DNA of 42,420 nucleotides. Origin: Microcaldota archaeon (GTDB lineage: Archaea > Micrarchaeota > Micrarchaeia > Micrarchaeales > CABMGC01). Position 1 is the stretch's first letter, and each line of letters opens with the position of its first letter. The notes beneath the pieces are model-generated. The model saw nothing but the letters and a program-made list of their open reading frames with translations, was not told where the DNA came from and made no database searches. The translations under genes were made by a program, and so were the position numbers. Below, piece by piece: positions 1-8,072 of this stretch. The stretch is taken from NCBI GenBank assembly GCA_021803245.1, contig JAJZLT010000036.1, positions 1 to 42,420 of the forward strand. Direction: 5' to 3'.

Positions 1-424
1 GATAGAGCCTAAAATAGGAAAGTAGTGCGACAATAAATCCTATGCTCATTGTAAAAGAAAAAAGGTTATTCTGAAATCCAGATAACAGAAACTCAAAGCC
101 AGAGATATACGCAGTTAATATCGAAACAAGCCCCAAAACTGCAACTAAAGAGATATTCCTCAACTTAGTTTTTATTGCACTGATTAGTATCCATGCAGAA
201 CCGAGGAGTAATCCAACCCCCACTATAAAGTGCTCAAGCAAAAATGGGGTTGTAAATATTGCATTAAAGTAAATCTGGTCTGAGGAATTCACAGGTATAT
301 TTGGAAAGGTAACAAATAGGTTTAATGTCATTCCGAGTATGAATTGCAACACGAGAAAAACGAGTATTACAAGAATGTCTCTGCGAAACCACTTCTTGCT
401 AAACATATTTGAAATTGAGACCAT
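1..424 (-). CDS. Membrane protein, 3' end cut by left edge
   Basis: Reading the minus strand from the ATG at 424, the frame stays open for 141 codons to the first base of the window, so only the N-terminal part is present. The start is a short basic stretch (SKKWFRRD, about residues 9-16), followed by a hydrophobic segment at about 17-37 and further hydrophobic segments at about 60-82, 92-108 and 122-138, giving roughly four membrane passes. I do not recognise the family. It is transcribed away from the gene at 578. The open frame and its strongly hydrophobic, non-repetitive composition make a real gene likely. Confidence 0.7.
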   Translation of the reverse strand, partial: MVSISNMFSKKWFRRDILVILVFLVLQFILGMTLNLFVTFPNIPVNSSDQIYFNAIFTTPFLLEHFIVGVGLLLGSAWILISAIKTKLRNISLVAVLGLVSILTAYISGFEFLLSGFQNNLFSFTMSIGFIVALLSYFRLY

Positions 425-541
425 ATTATCTTCTTATGCTCATAACTTATTAAATCTACCACCTGCACTTTTAATCCTTAACCTGCACATTTATTCTGCA
501 CTTAAAAGAGGTTTACGTGCAAAGCCACATTGACATATTGA

Positions 542-550
542 TTTAAATAT
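542..550 (+). promoter_or_regulatory. TATA box of gene at 578
   Basis: TTTAAATAT is centred about 32 bases before the ATG at 578. In archaea transcription starts about 25 bases after the TATA centre, so the mRNA would have little or no leader. Confidence 0.5.
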
Positions 551-577
551 CTGAAAAAAGCATATATTACTGATACT

Positions 578-2371
578 ATGCAAGCAACCAAATCTACGCG
601 TTCAGATGTCAGGTTGGTTCCACTCCGTGGTGCTTTTGAACCACAAATGCAAACTTGGCCTTCAACAGCAATAGGCAGCACGCTTCGCGGTCCTTCCGTA
701 ACCCAAAACTCAGCCGCTACAGATATCAAGAATATAGGTGTCCAGAAACGCATAAATTCAATCTACGAAGATCTGAAAATGCAGCTGAAAGATATTCAAA
801 ATGGTGCGGATCTTAGCGTCGACAGGATTGGCAAGATAAATTCAGCCAGTGTAGCGCTTCATCTTTATGCTGATAATATGTCATCCGCAATGCCTCGCTT
901 TAAGGAAAGCATGGAGGTTACTAAGTCAAATTCTAATGCCATTGTAGATAATATAATCAAGCTTGCTGAAGCAAGGGGTTCCTCAGTAAAAGGCGAATAT
1001 GTCAAGATAAATCCTTCTTTTACAGTTATCAAAGCGAAATATGCAAAGTCACAATCCCAAAACGGCAGGCAAGTAGTCGAGGAGAAACCCGAAGTCAAGA
1101 GAGATGTAAATGAGGCTCTGGCGGAATGGAAGATAAAGGATCCTAAAACGCCAAACAGCCACGATTTCAACCTTGTAAATTCCATGGAAAGGGGAGTCAG
1201 GGATTTCATCTCCGAGCTTGGCCAGAAGTATACGCTTGATAAAGAGAGGATTCCGGGAAAGGAAGAGAGCAAAACTGCAGAATATCTGAAACTATATCAC
1301 ATAATGCTGATACAACTCAAGATTCATGCGCAAGGAGAGACTTATGGTTATGCAAAGCCATCATCTGCTCCGCAGCAGCCTAGCCCTGGAGCCAGGATTA
1401 TAAAACCTCCCGCCTCTTCAGAAGAAAGGCAGAACGAACAGGGAAAAGCGCAGTACGCAGGAAACGAAGAGAAAAAAGGCGAATCCAGCGCTGCCGGCAT
1501 TGCCCCTGCTTCACCAATGGTGATAGTGCAAGGCAAGGATCTGGGTGGTGACTCTCCAGAACGAACCTCAGTAAAACCTATGCCTGAAGACATCGGCAAG
1601 GAAGAAGTTGAAACTGCTGGGGATAGCAAGGCAACAGCAAAAAGAGGCCTGCATTTCGGTGCAATTGAGGGTACTAACGAAGCAATAGCGCCTTATCTAA
1701 GCAGGCACAGTGCAGCTACTTCCATAAGAGCATCGTCTATGTCGGAGAGGCTAGGCAAGCATTTCAAGCCATTTGTGCTTCCTGTGGCAGACGATTCAGC
1801 AGCATATAAGGGCAGGCATGCCAAACAGCTTACCGCACCTGTCTCGGTATCCGAGATAAGCGATGTTGGCCCAGGCAGGAAGAAAGTCACGCAGCCAAAG
1901 CCCTTTCCAACAATAAAGATAACCGATGAGAGCCTGCGCACGAAGCCGGCATCTGGTTCTGAAGCTGGTAAAGTCTCCCTTAGAGACCGTCTGCCGCTAT
2001 TCAAAGAGCGTCTAATAAACGCACTGGCAACATACGGCGCAAGCAAGACGAGTGGAATAACTGGATTTGCTGAAACCTATCTAAATCAGGCGAGCGACGG
2101 AGTGAATGGCTCACGTATTGATAATGGCACTGCGAATCAGCATGACTATTTATCCAAGACTTCAGTTAATGGTGGCAGGCACTTTAAACATGCATCTGAC
2201 ATCCAGAAAGTGAAGGAGCAGTCAGATGGCTTACATTATATGCCCAAAACATCTATCCCGCAGAAAATAAGAGAACTCTTCAGACGCGAAAAGATACCGG
2301 AAGTGACAGGACCTATAGTCTTAATCTTTGAACCCTCGCAAAAAAGCACCAATGGAAACGGGAGTTCATAA
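578..2371 (+). CDS. Unrecognised 597-residue protein, long disordered middle
   Basis: I do not recognise this gene. The ATG at 578 sits at the expected distance from a TATA box, so a leaderless mRNA is likely. Residues about 50-130 and 170-250 look like two helical domains rich in Lys, Glu and Ala. Residues about 255-450 are rich in Pro, Ser, Glu, Gly and Lys and probably disordered. The C-terminal 150 residues are basic with several Arg/Lys-rich patches. I see no cysteine, no signal peptide and no membrane segment, so it is probably cytosolic. It is the longest gene of the accessory block and the first in its direction. A scaffold or nucleic-acid-associated role would be a guess. Confidence 0.75.
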   Translation: MQATKSTRSDVRLVPLRGAFEPQMQTWPSTAIGSTLRGPSVTQNSAATDIKNIGVQKRINSIYEDLKMQLKDIQNGADLSVDRIGKINSASVALHLYADNMSSAMPRFKESMEVTKSNSNAIVDNIIKLAEARGSSVKGEYVKINPSFTVIKAKYAKSQSQNGRQVVEEKPEVKRDVNEALAEWKIKDPKTPNSHDFNLVNSMERGVRDFISELGQKYTLDKERIPGKEESKTAEYLKLYHIMLIQLKIHAQGETYGYAKPSSAPQQPSPGARIIKPPASSEERQNEQGKAQYAGNEEKKGESSAAGIAPASPMVIVQGKDLGGDSPERTSVKPMPEDIGKEEVETAGDSKATAKRGLHFGAIEGTNEAIAPYLSRHSAATSIRASSMSERLGKHFKPFVLPVADDSAAYKGRHAKQLTAPVSVSEISDVGPGRKKVTQPKPFPTIKITDESLRTKPASGSEAGKVSLRDRLPLFKERLINALATYGASKTSGITGFAETYLNQASDGVNGSRIDNGTANQHDYLSKTSVNGGRHFKHASDIQKVKEQSDGLHYMPKTSIPQKIRELFRREKIPEVTGPIVLIFEPSQKSTNGNGSS

Positions 2372-2449
2372 GCCATAAGAGCAGATATATCGGGTGCCAT
2401 ATTGATCTTCCTGAGCAGCAAGCATAACTCTGCCGTGCAGATATCCGCA

Positions 2450-3046
2450 ATGGCGGAGAAGAAGCAATTGTGCCCTCCAGATGAACGCGACCTGTATTTG
2501 GCAGCTGCAGGTATTAAGCCGGTTGCACTACAGCGCCGCCTTGCCAGAGAAGATCTGCGTACCCTGAAGAGGCTCGGTATGAAAACGGACATTACCTATG
2601 CGATGTATCCTAATCTGGAAGTAACCTTTGTGGGACGTAGCCGCGCAGGTGTCTCGCTAGCTTCGCATGCACTCAATGATTATGAACTGGGGCATGCACT
2701 CGGATATCCCGGCGATGCAGTCTTGAGGTACTCGCAGCTGACCTCGCAAGGAAAACCTCCGGCGCTCGCGTACCAGCACGATATAATCATGGCATTAGAA
2801 AATGGCGTTCAGCTCCCTTCATGGCTGGCATACGTTAATCATGTCCCTTCAGAATACAACCTTAAGAAAGGAAGAGTGGCGCAGTCAAGCGAGGAACATG
2901 CGAGGATTGCGATGGGATACACTGTTAGGGACAATTATCGGCTTGCATGCAGTCTGCATGCCTACTTATCCGACAGAGTTTCCAGGCTAATGGCCAATGC
3001 CGAAAATATAAAACAGCTGATGCGCATCCATTACCCAACACGATGA
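2450..3046 (+). CDS. Possible DUF483-like protein
   Basis: The frame is open from a TTG at 2402, but the first ATG is at 2450 and begins a soluble, well-formed protein of 198 residues (MAEKKQLCPPDERDL), so I prefer that start. Two features recall the archaeal DUF483 family: a block around GHALGYPGDAVLRYS, resembling that family's LGYPxCCxxxF region but without the cysteines, and a following segment with many Ser, His and Tyr residues (HVPSEYN, SSEEHAR). The match is from memory of the motif and is weak. It lies 78 bases after the 597-residue gene in the same direction and could share its transcript. Confidence 0.6.
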   Translation: MAEKKQLCPPDERDLYLAAAGIKPVALQRRLAREDLRTLKRLGMKTDITYAMYPNLEVTFVGRSRAGVSLASHALNDYELGHALGYPGDAVLRYSQLTSQGKPPALAYQHDIIMALENGVQLPSWLAYVNHVPSEYNLKKGRVAQSSEEHARIAMGYTVRDNYRLACSLHAYLSDRVSRLMANAENIKQLMRIHYPTR

Positions 3047-3192
3047 TAATTTACATGAATAAGCCTGCAATGGACTGTTTGCCATCTTACCGCTTAAGTA
3101 TTCTGGCTTGTGCATAGGGCCATGATTCTCCAGAGCCAAATCCAAAAAAGCACTGTTGAAAAAATGCCTGCGTATTATTTTGTAGAAAATAC

Positions 3193-3202
3193 TTTTAAAT
3201 AA
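3193..3202 (+). promoter_or_regulatory. TATA box of gene at 3219
   Basis: TTTTAAATAA lies about 21-24 bases before a double ATG at 3219 and 3222, consistent with a leaderless mRNA for the small membrane protein. Confidence 0.45.
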
Positions 3203-3218
3203 TAAGAGATAGATCTTA

Positions 3219-3440
3219 ATGATGCAAAGCAGAAAGCTACATAAATTGGATAAAAAACTGGTAGCTGCAGGGATAGCTGTAGCTTCATCGCAACTTACCC
3301 TCATGGGCATGGACATAACCTATAAACATCCTTCATTCACCGTTCTTAACGGTTCAATAGGCTCTCTTGCCGGACTTGTGACCGTTACTGGAGTTGCTTA
3401 TCATTATTATAAGAGTCTGCATTCGTTAAAAAGGCGCTAA
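3219..3440 (+). CDS. Small membrane protein, two hydrophobic segments
   Basis: This 73-residue protein begins with a basic stretch (QSRKLHKLDKK), then has two hydrophobic segments at about residues 14-32 and 40-62 separated by a short polar loop, and ends with a basic tail (KSLHSLKRR). Positive charge on both ends predicts both termini inside the cell with the loop outside. The family is unknown to me. Its own TATA box and the double ATG support it. The next gene starts 9 bases later in the same direction, so the two are probably co-transcribed. The same hairpin-like layout recurs at 4145, 8073 and 8699. Confidence 0.65.
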   Translation: MMQSRKLHKLDKKLVAAGIAVASSQLTLMGMDITYKHPSFTVLNGSIGSLAGLVTVTGVAYHYYKSLHSLKRR

Positions 3441-3449
3441 GTATCGTAA

Positions 3450-3905
3450 ATGGCGAGTGAAACCATGCAAGCTACTCTGGAGACAAAAGGCGTTAAGTAT
3501 ACTTACTTTGAACTCGCAGATGATCCGCTCAGAGACTACAGAAGAGGCACTATCAATTTCAGCTTAGCTACCATGTACAAATACACAAAAAAGGAGCCTG
3601 ATAGGGCGCAGAGGCTTTATGATATAGCAGCCAGATACTATCTTCACGGAGGCATTCTTGGCGAGGCAGCTATTGCCTTGAAAAATGCAGGAAGGAAGAG
3701 CGATTCACGAACAATACGCGAACTCATCGATGACTGGATGGCTGCTCCTGAAGTGAGTGACTTTATAAAGTGGGCAAAGCGCAACGTTTCAGGCATGGAG
3801 TTGCAAAAAGGCATGCACATCCTTGCAAGCGTAGGAAGATTCTCTGATTTCAGAATGCTTAAGAGGCCTAAGATGGCAGCAAGTATGGCAGAAGGTAATG
3901 AATAG
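3450..3905 (+). CDS. Unrecognised helical, possibly TPR-like protein
   Basis: A 151-residue soluble protein of unknown family. The middle (about residues 35-100) is made of amphipathic helices with small residues at regular intervals and patterns such as RAQRLYDIAARYYLHGG and GEAAIALKNAGR, which resemble tetratricopeptide-type helix pairs. No catalytic motif is visible. It starts 9 bases after the small membrane protein, suggesting one transcript and perhaps a partnership at the membrane. The start at 3450 is the first ATG; MQATLE at 3465 is an alternative. Confidence 0.65.
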   Translation: MASETMQATLETKGVKYTYFELADDPLRDYRRGTINFSLATMYKYTKKEPDRAQRLYDIAARYYLHGGILGEAAIALKNAGRKSDSRTIRELIDDWMAAPEVSDFIKWAKRNVSGMELQKGMHILASVGRFSDFRMLKRPKMAASMAEGNE

Positions 3906-4144
3906 GAAGAGCTTAACCAGAGCCAAGCTTCATGTATCAGAAATTATTAGATATTCTCACATACTATTAGAATATTACGTGCAATTGGGAGTAATACCTC
4001 TCCTGTATTCATAAAATGCCTGGTCCGGGAGCAGGAGGATGCTAATACCAAAACTATTTTAGATAATCTAACAGAATAATAGAAAAATTAATAGCGTAAT
4101 GCTTAAATATGTAACAAATGCAAATATACAAGTATGGTAAAACT

Positions 4145-4849
4145 ATGACAAAATTTTTTCAATCGTCACGGAAAGACCGCATGGTAGAAGCGCTGGAGCA
4201 CCAAATGCTTAGCAACTTTCAGAGGGACAGGAAGACTAGCGGTAAGATTGAAAACAGTGTTGGCTACCTAAGATACGCTGAGTTCAGGCCATTTGACAGG
4301 GAACTGCACGCAGCCTTGGTAAGAGCGCAGAAAGATGCAAGACATACAACGGAACTTTCTGCAGATAAGTTGATCAGTATAGTAAGGTCTAGCGAGGAGC
4401 AGTCTATCGCATCGGACACAACGCTTAAGTGGCGTGGCCATATAGACAAAAAGAGGAGCAGGATGATAAAAAAGATTGCAAAGAGTGAAATGCCAGCCGA
4501 AGGCCTGGGCGCTGTACGCTGGGTTGAGGGAAGATTACCAAACATGAGCAGGGTAGTAACTGCTTTCTCGTTCCCATTTGCCATGAGCACTGGTTATCTT
4601 GCCTATAAGGTAGGTGGAGATGCTGCCATAGTGGGTGCAGTTGCAGCAGGATTTTCTCTGTCTTTTGGAGCTTCAGTAGTGGCAAACGCAAGCATAACCA
4701 CATACAGGGCAATTAGCGGAAGGCATGCTGCAGAAAAGCTAAAAAGCCACATTGCGGATTTTGATGCCATAAGCAAGAGATATGTCAACAGCACAGGAGG
4801 AGCATATGTGGATTTTTTAAAGTCTTATGGGAAGCAGCATACGGAGTGA
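4145..4849 (+). CDS. Unrecognised protein with membrane hairpin
   Basis: The frame opens at an ATG at 4118, but a TATA-like element (CTTAAATAT, 4102-4110) would place the transcript start near 4132, so the in-frame ATG at 4145 (MTKFFQSSRKDRM) is the better start, giving 234 residues. The first 140 residues are charged and helical with many Lys and Arg. Residues about 140-195 hold two long hydrophobic segments (around VVTAFSFPFAMSTGYLAYK and AIVGAVAAGFSLSFGASVV) and a charged helical tail follows. The family is unknown to me. The organisation, a basic helix then a hairpin then a charged helix, matches other genes of this block. Confidence 0.7.
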   Translation: MTKFFQSSRKDRMVEALEHQMLSNFQRDRKTSGKIENSVGYLRYAEFRPFDRELHAALVRAQKDARHTTELSADKLISIVRSSEEQSIASDTTLKWRGHIDKKRSRMIKKIAKSEMPAEGLGAVRWVEGRLPNMSRVVTAFSFPFAMSTGYLAYKVGGDAAIVGAVAAGFSLSFGASVVANASITTYRAISGRHAAEKLKSHIADFDAISKRYVNSTGGAYVDFLKSYGKQHTE

Positions 4850-4926
4850 AGGTTATGGCAGTTTCGATTCCAAAGAAGAAGCGGTACTAAAATGTTATTG
4901 GATACTATAATATTATTTTAGCATTC

Positions 4927-4932
4927 GAGGTG
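4927..4932 (+). promoter_or_regulatory. Shine-Dalgarno site of gene at 4938
   Basis: GAGGTG lies five bases before the ATG at 4938 and is complementary to the usual archaeal 16S rRNA 3' end. It fixes the start and shows that this genome uses leadered as well as leaderless messages. Confidence 0.6.
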
Positions 4933-4937
4933 TTCAT

Positions 4938-5363
4938 ATGGAAATGAAAGAAAAAATGATATCTGAAAATGTAAAACCCACCGCAACAGCTGTGGTTGCC
5001 GCTATGAGAAGTCAGGTAAGAATCATTGGAGATGCATTCAGCAAAGAAGACATGGTTTCCATATTCGCAAAGATAAAGAGGCAAAGGGGTGCTTCGTTGG
5101 CGCTAGGGATGAATGTCCTCTATATACGCTATGGCATAAGTAGCGATCCACTAAGACTGCTCTCTGATCAACAGCCTTTATTGGCCATATCTGAATTGGC
5201 AGACAGACTAGGTTACTCTCCACGTGTTATTCAAAAAGCCGAGTCTAGCGCTGCAGTGGCTGTGCTTAATGAGCTCTGGCTGCTGCGAAAAGAGCGCACA
5301 CCTGAATGGGCGGAAGCGTACAAAAAAAATCTAAGAATATTAATGGGGAGCGTAAAAAGATAA
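4938..5363 (+). CDS. Unrecognised 141-residue soluble protein
   Basis: The start is fixed by a Shine-Dalgarno site at 4927-4932. The protein is predicted to be mostly helical and has no cysteine, no membrane segment and no motif I can name. Residues about 80-110 (LLAISELADRLGYSPRVIQK) have the spacing of a helix-turn-helix, so DNA binding is possible, though the flanking residues do not resemble a known regulator family. It is the last clearly intact plus-strand gene of this cluster. Confidence 0.65.
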   Translation: MEMKEKMISENVKPTATAVVAAMRSQVRIIGDAFSKEDMVSIFAKIKRQRGASLALGMNVLYIRYGISSDPLRLLSDQQPLLAISELADRLGYSPRVIQKAESSAAVAVLNELWLLRKERTPEWAEAYKKNLRILMGSVKR

Positions 5364-5498
5364 CACGTTGTAGCAAAAGGGAGGCGCAGGCAGAATCAGC
5401 AAGCCATTCAGTCAAAGCTTTTAGTGAAACTAAGATAGTATAAGAATATCTAATATTTTATTGTCTTATTTGGATTTTCTGAATAAATTCAACTATAC

Positions 5499-5931
5499 GT
5501 GAAATCAGAGAAACCTGTATATATCAAGAAAGAAGAAGATGTGATTAAGAGCAGATCTGTCTTTTTTTGGCAGACGCATAAAGAAGCTAGAACTGGAAGT
5601 CAATAATAAAGTAGTATCACGCGATGTTGCAGATTACGGTCTCATCACTTCATTTGAAATGGAAGTCAGCGGGCCGCCAGGAGGGAGGCCGGTGAAGGTT
5701 GCTACTATAGGTGCAAAAAACGAAGAACCAATGCTGTACGATGGGCATATTGGGGTATACTCCAAGAATCGCGTAATTTCAATATGGTTTCTGTCTAGGC
5801 TTCCTGGAGATCCATATTATCTAAGCGCTAGGGTAGCTGTTGCTCGAGCAGGCAGGGAGATGCTGGAGGCTGCCCGTAGGGGGGGGAAACCGTGCAAAGA
5901 AGAGAGATGCCCAAATAAAACTAGGGAGTAA
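5499..5931 (+). pseudogene. Unrecognised gene split by one-base shift at a T7 run
   Basis: The only ATG-initiated frame is 5659-5931 (90 residues), yet coding-like sequence continues upstream in the same frame to 5545 without any usable start codon. A second frame starts with GTG at 5499 (VKSEKPVYIKKEEDVIKS) and runs to a stop at 5604-5606. The two join cleanly if one T is removed from the seven-T run at 5562-5568, giving a 143-residue protein with the junction SVFFGRRIKKLELEVN. The C-terminal part has two cysteines in a CKEERC pattern and a run of eight G within codons for Arg-Gly-Gly. Family unknown. The shift may be a sequencing error, a true pseudogene or programmed frameshifting. Confidence 0.5.
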
Positions 5932-6361
5932 AATAAAGATGTCTAAAAGGTTTGTGAATCAAGAAAAGTCTTAGACTTTCAAGAATATTCCTGTCATTGG
6001 CGAAATTTTGCGGTATTTGCATTTTAAAAGCGTATCTATCGAGCCATCTAAAATATCGAATGCCAATTATTCTGCGATGCTAGGCCCGTTTACTCGCAAA
6101 TTTCTGTCGTCGGAAGCCTTTTTCATGCTGCTCGTTTCACATTTTTAACAGTAGTATTTTTACTTTCATTTATATGAAACGAAAAGTAATATTTCCATGT
6201 AATTGATATAAAAATGTACCTCAGAGGAAAATCAATTCTTTTTTACAAGATCTGACGCGGAATAGGGATGGCTTAACAAAAACAAGGCATTTTCCAAAAA
6301 TATGCAATAAGCAGCTCTAACCAGATCTTTATTTATGTTATTATTTTGGAATTTGAGTATC
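5932..6361. other. Gene-free stretch, 430 bases
   Basis: This AT-rich stretch separates the plus-strand genes from the converging minus-strand genes. I see only very short frames with no coding character (for example ATG AAA CGA at about 6175, ten codons), and no tRNA-like fold or long repeat. It should contain the transcription ends of both neighbours. Confidence 0.5.
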
Positions 6362-6895
6362 TCATTCCTTTCTTTGGCTTATTTTCATGAATCTGGAATC
6401 AGGCAGCTCTATATATGTAAATCCTGGCAAATGCTGGTGCATACGCTTTGCATGATCATCACCAACAACTGCGACCTGGACGTGCTTCTTGAGTATTCTC
6501 CTGACCATAAACTCCTCCCTTTGTTCATCCAATATTGTGCTATAATGCTTTGCTGCATTTACATACCTGTTCATTGCGTCCATGTGCCTCTGATCTATGG
6601 CCTGAGCTGCCTCTGCGCCAAACTCCCGTAAAGACCTTGCCACGACTGCGCGTTCAAAATGCAGCCTCTGGTTATCTAGGTGTATGATCCTTACTCCTCT
6701 TTGCATATATTCTCTTGCTAATGGAACAAAGAATCTGCTGCCTGTTTGTATGTTAAACTTAACCCGAGCCTGTGCTGACAAACTAGCGGGCATCTCAAGG
6801 CCGAGCTTCTGGAATGAATGCTGCCTAAGCAGCTCTTTCAATTGAGACAGATTTTCCGGAACGTGTGTTACTCCAATAAGAAGACGTTTTTCAAT
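6362..6895 (-). CDS. TraB-like protein with unclear 5' end
   Basis: The best formal start is a TTG at 6841 (159 residues), but conserved-looking sequence continues upstream: LLIGVTHVPENLSQLKELL recalls the N-terminal GTxH motif of the TraB/Tiki family. The rest fits that family as well: a central Arg/Glu-rich helical part, then REEFMVRRI followed by VQVAVVGDDH, like the ERD..M and VVGxxH motifs. In frame there is no ATG, GTG or TTG above 6841; an ATT at 6895 or a one-base loss in the T run at 6905-6908 (which would give an ATG start at 6915) are the options. There is no C-terminal membrane region as in longer TraB proteins. Function is unknown; membership of the family is an inference from motifs. 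Confidence 0.5.
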   Translation of the reverse strand: MEKRLLIGVTHVPENLSQLKELLRQHSFQKLGLEMPASLSAQARVKFNIQTGSRFFVPLAREYMQRGVRIIHLDNQRLHFERAVVARSLREFGAEAAQAIDQRHMDAMNRYVNAAKHYSTILDEQREEFMVRRILKKHVQVAVVGDDHAKRMHQHLPGFTYIELPDSRFMKISQRKE

Positions 6896-7063
6896 TGCTG
6901 CTATAAAATCATCATATTAATTATATTTTCCAATTCATTGTATCTACAGCTTGTTCCGTCGCTGAACAAATACATAATTCCAATATAATTTTAGAGATTC
7001 TCAATTAATAATAGTATCTCTTTCTCCAGACCTTCTCTTCTTTCAAATTAATCTTATATGCTC

Positions 7064-7372
7064 TTACTTCCTTATCATTTTGCCAAGTTCCTGCAGATGG
7101 CCTGCGTAGATTACGCGTGTTGAAGGAACTGTGGCTGCTGGTATCTCTTCGTAGACCTCGCTTTTATGCACTGTTCTTGGGATTATGCCAAGCGCAGCTC
7201 CGGCTCCGATTCCTCCTCCTACCAAAGCAGAAAAACCGGCTACTATCACCGCAGCATCCTTAAATAGCTGATTTCTCCTTTGATCTGCAAAGGTGCTCTG
7301 CCTCTCGATGCCTTCTCCTTTCTTCTCAGGACCCAAAGTTGACTCTCGTCTTCTAGAAATTATTGATTGCAT
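7064..7372 (-). CDS. Unrecognised small membrane protein
   Basis: A 102-residue protein of unknown family. The N-terminal half is charged (RRRESTLGPEKKGEGIERQ), a single Gly/Ala-rich hydrophobic segment lies at about residues 39-65 (AAVIVAGFSALVGGGIGAGA) and the last 35 residues are polar. The Gly-rich segment could form one long or two short membrane helices. It starts with ATG at 7372. It is separated from the neighbours by about 170-190 bases on each side and so is probably transcribed alone. Confidence 0.6.
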   Translation of the reverse strand: MQSIISRRRESTLGPEKKGEGIERQSTFADQRRNQLFKDAAVIVAGFSALVGGGIGAGAALGIIPRTVHKSEVYEEIPAATVPSTRVIYAGHLQELGKMIRK

Positions 7373-7562
7373 GTATTTTATTGTTACTTAGCTGATATTT
7401 AAGTATTAGGAGTTTTTTGCAATTTGTTTAAGTAATTTTGTTATTTTGAAAAATAATGGGTGTTTTTGACTACATTCCGCTGCTCTGATAAAGCCGCTTA
7501 AATAGAGTAAATCATAAATTATTGTGAATTTATTATCTGCTTAAATGTTTGTTTTGATCAGA

Positions 7563-8051
7563 TTACAAAAATGACAAAGGCTCGGCGTTAGGATCTAGGG
7601 ACTCTTTTTTGTCACCGAAAAGCAGACCATATTTTTTCACGAATCCGTCTCTCCTTAACTCTGTTGCTTTGGCTATCTCATTTGCATTCATAGCCAGCCC
7701 GGGATCACGCTTTTCAAGCAGCCTGGCTGCAGATTCAAGCAGGCGGGCAGCATGCTCTAACGAGAACCTTCCATTGAAATAGGTTGCTGCGTCTCTTCTT
7801 TTTTGTATGCTATCGCCTCCTTCGAATGACCTGGACAGGTTAATTCCATTCTCAAGAACACTTATTGCGATTTCAAGCGGCTCATATTCGGGAATTGCCG
7901 ATCCTCTTCTCTTTGACGCATTTTTAAGCTCACCCCTAAGGAAACCTACCTGATCCTCTTCTTTTCCCCTGAATGCACTTCTTATTGCCCACTTTTCATT
8001 AGCAGTCGAGATTTTTGGTGCACCACTCCGCAGTATAAATGAGTCTGCCAC
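7563..8051 (-). CDS. Unrecognised helical soluble protein
   Basis: A 162-residue cytosolic protein of unknown family, start ATG at 8051. It is predicted to be almost entirely helical; residues about 95-120 contain a short internal repeat (AARLLESAARLLEKR). There is no cysteine, no membrane segment and no recognisable motif. It lies 21 bases downstream of the gene at 8073-8630 and is probably on the same transcript, so it may work with that membrane protein. Confidence 0.65.
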   Translation of the reverse strand: MADSFILRSGAPKISTANEKWAIRSAFRGKEEDQVGFLRGELKNASKRRGSAIPEYEPLEIAISVLENGINLSRSFEGGDSIQKRRDAATYFNGRFSLEHAARLLESAARLLEKRDPGLAMNANEIAKATELRRDGFVKKYGLLFGDKKESLDPNAEPLSFL

Positions 8052-8072
8052 TTAACCAGCGATTATTATTCT

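Noticed and set aside
502-753. Minus-strand frame overlapping the start of the gene at 578
   Set aside because: It covers the TATA box and start of a longer, better supported gene and shows no motif.
3104-3116. Sequence ATTCTGGCTTGTG shared with about 14379
   Set aside because: Thirteen-base matches are expected several times by chance in a window of this size, and the contexts differ.
2987-3316. Minus-strand frame across the gap before the gene at 3219
   Set aside because: It overlaps two better supported plus-strand genes and a TATA box, and has no recognisable pattern.
6900-6916. ATGATGA on the minus strand as a C box of a C/D guide RNA
   Set aside because: No CTGA D box or internal D'/C' pair follows within 60 bases, and the region reads as the 5' end of the TraB-like gene.
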